From contig CAIQHU010000109.1 of NCBI GenBank assembly GCA_903871735.1, forward strand, positions 1 through 40,148: a stretch of DNA of 40,148 bases, read 5' to 3'. Origin of the DNA: an uncultured beta proteobacterium (GTDB taxonomy: Bacteria; Pseudomonadota; Gammaproteobacteria; Burkholderiales; Burkholderiaceae). The notes beneath the pieces are model-generated. The model was given only the letters and a program-made list of their open reading frames with translations, had not been told where the DNA came from and searched no databases. The translations under genes and the position numbers were made by a program. Below, piece after piece: positions 37,741-40,148 of the stretch. The first letter of the stretch is position 1; the number at the start of each line of letters is the position of its first letter.

Positions 37741-38513
37741 CTAGTATAAAAGTGACAAAGTGTGGACAATTCGTTTAGACGAAAAAAATAATTCGCTTAT
37801 CTCCAAGTAACTCTTGGTGTGATCTTTGGTGAAGTTTTTGTAAACTTCTTCAGTAAATTGCCTAGTTAAATATTGAGTGAAACTCCTGAGACAGTTTTGC
37901 TAAAGCCCTAATATTTGTGCCCACATTTTCCTTAAACAGTATGACTCCTTACCTTGACAACAAAGACTACAATAACCAATCAGCAGTACCTAGTTAATAA
38001 AACTAAACCCGATCAACAGACACTGTGTGAATATTGCCCCCCTTTGTATTGACCCCCTTAAAGTCCAAAAAAGTCACCACATAAACCCTCTAAATAAAAC
38101 TACTAAGCACTAGTTCACTCAAATTCTATTTTCGAGCTGTTCTTCCCAACATACCATCCTCATTGCCCCCACTTCTCTCTTCTATTTACCTAATTCATTG
38201 CCGCTACCCCCCTTAACTAAAAAAGCTTCGTAGAACAAAATTGACTAATCGATCAAATTTCATCAAGCCTTTTCAATCTCCTCAAACCCCGAACCGTCTA
38301 TCCATAAAACTCTATATCAAAGTCAATCCGCCTAGTCATTCAAAAACCATATTTTGTTACTCCACTTCCATTAATCCGATCAATGACTGATTACTCCATT
38401 CATCAAATCTACCCATATCGAAAGATCAACCTGATTATTGAGCACCAAACGCCACAGTCAGTGCTAAGTCCCCTCTCAACTACTCCTACTTAACCTGAAT
38501 TGAAACCCAACCT
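37741..38513 (+). other. Long C-rich, G-poor region upstream of rho (candidate leader)
   Basis: No large gene is present between trxA and rho. By hand count 37921-38520 has about 181 C and 53 G on the plus strand, with pyrimidine-rich blocks around 38143-38213. Such unstructured C-rich RNA is what Rho binds, and rho is known to be autoregulated by attenuation in its leader in E. coli. I could not place the rho promoter, so the true leader length is unknown. Part of the skew may be replicative: the other long gap (14120-14643) is also C-rich on the plus strand. One hairpin, GAAGTTT-TTGT-AAACTTC, lies at 37831-37848. Confidence 0.45.
38383..38493 (+). CDS. Possible 36-residue leader ORF before rho
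   Basis: An ATG-to-TAA frame of 36 codons ends 20 bases before the rho start. The product begins MTDYSIHQIYPYRK and ends in a Ser/Thr/Pro-rich stretch. E. coli rho also has a short leader reading frame, which makes this worth recording. No ribosome binding site precedes the ATG, and the low G content of the region removes most TAG and TGA stops, so a 36-codon frame can arise by chance. Confidence 0.2.
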   Translation: MTDYSIHQIYPYRKINLIIEHQTPQSVLSPLSTTPT

Positions 38514-39776
38514 ATGCAACTCACCGAACTAAAAATTCTCCACGTTTCTCAATTATTAGAAATGGCGGCTTCTCTTGAAATAGAAAATACGCAACGCATG
38601 CGTAAGCAAGAACTCATGTTCGCTATTCTAAAAAACCGCGCCAAAAATGGCGAAACTGTTTTTGGCGATGGGGTACTCGAGGTACTACCTGATGGCTTTG
38701 GCTTCTTAAGATCCCCAGAGTCATCCTATCTAGCTTCACCTGATGATATTTATATCTCACCCGCTCAAATTCGTCGGTTTAATCTGCATACCGGTGATGG
38801 CGTAGAAGGCGAAGTGAGAACACCCAAAGAAGGTGAGCGCTACTTTGCCCTAGTGAAGGTTGATAAGATTAACGGGATTGCGCCAGAGGCTCTTAAAAAC
38901 CGCATCATGTTTGAGAACCTGACGCCACTCCACCCAGATCGCCCCATGCACCTCGAGAGGGATTTTAAGGCTGAAGAAAACTTGACCGGAAGAATTATTG
39001 ATATGCTCTCACCGATTGGTTTTGGTCAACGAGGCCTGATCGTGGCCTCACCTAAATCGGGTAAAACTGTCATGATGCAACATATCGCCCATGCGATATC
39101 CGCTAATCATCCTGATGCAGTATTAATTGTTCTACTCGTTGATGAGCGCCCAGAAGAAGTCACTGAGATGCAACGTTCCGTGCGGGGTGAAGTTGTGGCC
39201 TCTACGTTTGATGAGCCCGCAGTTCGCCATGTACAAGTTGCGGAAATGGTCATAGAAAAAGCCAAGCGCCTCGTAGAAATGAAGCAGGATGTGATTATTT
39301 TGCTTGACTCTATTACTCGCCTAGCAAGAGCCTACAACACAGTCGTCCCGTCCTCAGGTAAGGTTTTATCTGGCGGTGTTGATGCGAATGCTCTACAAAG
39401 ACCCAAACGATTTTTTGGCGCGGCCCGTAATATTGAAGAGGGTGGTTCACTGACGATCATTGCGACCGCCCTAATTGAGACAGGCAGCCGAATGGACGAT
39501 CTCATCTACGAAGAATTTAAGGGAACTGGCAATTTAGAAGTCCACCTCGAAAGACGCTTGGCTGAAAGACGTGTCTACCCAGCAATTAACCTCAACAAGT
39601 CCGGTACCCGTCGAGAAGAACTCCTCATCAAACCAGATATCCTCCAAAAAGTATGGATTCTACGAAAATTACTCGCAGATATGGACGATATTGAAGCCAT
39701 GAACTTTATTGTCGACAAACTCAAATCAACTAAAAATAATTCGGATTTCTTTGACTTAATGCGCCGTGGTGGCTAA
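38514..39776 (+). CDS. rho: Transcription termination factor Rho
   Basis: Rho is the hexameric RNA helicase that ends untranslated transcripts. The 420-residue protein has the N-terminal Rho_N helices, the cold-shock RNA-binding fold ([27 protein letters not shown]), the P-loop SPKSGKT at 179-185, the Walker B strand [16 protein letters not shown], the Q-loop/R-loop segment and the C-terminal FNLMRRGG-like end (FDLMRRGG). Length is standard with no insertion domain. No Shine-Dalgarno sequence is visible before the ATG (the preceding bases are TGAAACCCAACCT), so initiation may depend on the unstructured leader. Confidence 0.98.
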   Translation: MQLTELKILHVSQLLEMAASLEIENTQRMRKQELMFAILKNRAKNGETVFGDGVLEVLPDGFGFLRSPESSYLASPDDIYISPAQIRRFNLHTGDGVEGEVRTPKEGERYFALVKVDKINGIAPEALKNRIMFENLTPLHPDRPMHLERDFKAEENLTGRIIDMLSPIGFGQRGLIVASPKSGKTVMMQHIAHAISANHPDAVLIVLLVDERPEEVTEMQRSVRGEVVASTFDEPAVRHVQVAEMVIEKAKRLVEMKQDVIILLDSITRLARAYNTVVPSSGKVLSGGVDANALQRPKRFFGAARNIEEGGSLTIIATALIETGSRMDDLIYEEFKGTGNLEVHLERRLAERRVYPAINLNKSGTRREELLIKPDILQKVWILRKLLADMDDIEAMNFIVDKLKSTKNNSDFFDLMRRGG

Positions 39777-39834
39777 AAATCCCCTAAAGAATTGATTTTT
39801 CTGGAATTTGACCTAGCCAAGTACGGTAATTTTA

Positions 39835-39843
39835 TGGCATAAT
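39835..39843 (+). promoter_or_regulatory. Possible extended -10 promoter of rpmE2
   Basis: TGGCATAAT is an extended -10 element (TG, one base, then CATAAT). TTGACC at 39808 looks like a -35 but is 24 bases from it, too far. Transcription from here would give a leader of roughly 95 bases before rpmE2, independent of rho. Confidence 0.35.
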
Positions 39844-39922
39844 CTCACTCTTGTTAGGAAAGTATTGCTTGCTTTGGAAATGCGCTTTGATCATATTAAG
39901 TGTTTCAATGCAGTAACGGCTC

Positions 39923-39938
39923 CCTTTAATTTTAAAGG
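39923..39938 (+). promoter_or_regulatory. Hairpin covering the rpmE2 ribosome binding site
   Basis: CCTTTAA and TTAAAGG form a perfect 7-bp inverted repeat with a 2-base spacer (effectively a 4-base loop). The 3' arm contains most of the AAGGA ribosome binding site (39935-39939). When folded, the stem would hide the site. It is a candidate translational control element, possibly for feedback by L31. Confidence 0.5.
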
Positions 39939-39945
39939 AATAATG

Positions 39946-40148
39946 ATGAAACCAAATATTCACCCTGAATACAAAGAAGTTGTTTTTTTAGATGTTTCCA
40001 ACAACTTTAGTTTTAAAACACGCTCGACAATGAATACCCGCGAAACGATCAAGTGGGAAGATGGCAAAGAATATCCCTTAGCGAAAATTGAAACATCTTC
40101 AGAGTCACACCCTTTTTATACGGGTACCCAAAAAATTATGGATACCGC
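39946..40148 (+). CDS. rpmE2: 50S ribosomal protein L31 type B (3'-truncated by window)
   Basis: The 67 visible codons begin [20 protein letters not shown] and include [22 protein letters not shown], the signature of type B L31, which lacks the CxxC zinc motif of type A. Type B paralogues in other bacteria substitute for the zinc form when zinc is scarce; in many Burkholderiales this is the only L31, so zinc control is not implied. The second ATG of an ATGATG pair is chosen since the AAGGA is six bases away, while the first (39943) is only three. It follows rho by 169 bp. The C-terminus is outside the window. Confidence 0.93.
   Translation, partial: MKPNIHPEYKEVVFLDVSNNFSFKTRSTMNTRETIKWEDGKEYPLAKIETSSESHPFYTGTQKIMDT

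Noticed and set aside
37831..37848. GAAGTTT/AAACTTC hairpin as the trxA terminator
   Set aside because: It has no U-tract and lies 135 bases beyond trxA; the stem at 37703 is a better candidate.
37954..37959. Consensus TTGACA as the rho -35 element
   Set aside because: No acceptable -10 at 16-18 bases; the TACAAT nearby is only eight bases away.
37941..37994. 17-codon ORF in the trxA-rho gap as a leader peptide
   Set aside because: Too short to judge, no ribosome binding site, and over 500 bases from rho.
39808..39843. TTGACC-CATAAT as a standard promoter for rpmE2
   Set aside because: Spacing is 24 bases; an extended -10 alone is more plausible.

Overview
The window looks like a core chromosomal segment of a low-GC betaproteobacterium of the order Burkholderiales. 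The best guess is a Polynucleobacter-like Burkholderiaceae. This rests on gene order (purA-hisZ-hflC-hflK-hflX-hfq-der-bamB-yfgM-hisS-ispG-rlmN-ndk, then rlmD, nlpD-pcm-surE, recR-ybaB-dnaX, addAB, trxA-rho-rpmE2), on hisZ, a type B L31 and AT-leaning codons. The genus is inferred, not proven. There is no phage, insertion sequence, CRISPR array or obvious horizontally acquired island; gaps are short and most genes lie on the minus strand.

Layout. (1) 1-5.9 kb: the 3' end of argA, yggX, rpiA, divergent tal, then the rnr-rlmB pair. (2) 5.9-7.6 kb: an orphan PIN-domain protein, an enoyl-CoA hydratase and a 56-residue lipoprotein too small for normal ORF cutoffs. (3) 7.6-22.1 kb, all minus strand: ndk, rlmN, ispG, hisS, yfgM, bamB and der, then a 524-bp gap, then hfq, hflX, hflK, hflC, hisZ and purA. 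Many of these overlap or nearly touch, as in operons. (4) 22.3-23.1 kb: a stand-alone plus-strand BAX-inhibitor-1-like membrane protein with its own promoter and an intrinsic terminator. (5) 23.1-30.6 kb, minus strand: dnaX, ybaB, recR, surE, pcm, nlpD-like, a DnaQ-fold exonuclease and rlmD. (6) 30.6 kb: the 4.5S SRP RNA on the plus strand. (7) 30.8-37.2 kb: an AddAB-type recombination helicase-nuclease, minus strand. (8) 37.3 kb to the end: trxA, an 817-bp gap, rho and the start of rpmE2, plus strand.

The gene set covers RNA handling (Hfq, RNase R, Rho, RlmB, RlmN, RlmD, HflX), double-strand-break repair and replication (AddAB, RecR, YbaB, DnaX), envelope biogenesis and quality control (BamB, YfgM, HflKC, NlpD-like, SRP RNA) and central biosynthesis.

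No wholly new multi-gene system was found. The observations most worth checking are: HflX, whose conserved N-terminus needs a non-AUG start (probably AUU); a hairpin hiding the ribosome binding site of rpmE2; a long C-rich, G-poor leader with a small ORF before rho; an NlpD-like protein in which five octapeptide repeats stand where a LysM domain would be expected; an A AAA AAA slippery heptamer in dnaX; RNase R without its N-terminal helix-turn-helix; the tiny lipoprotein after purA; and clean absences of pilF/rodZ, rpoS and the DUF2065 gene at positions where relatives usually carry them.
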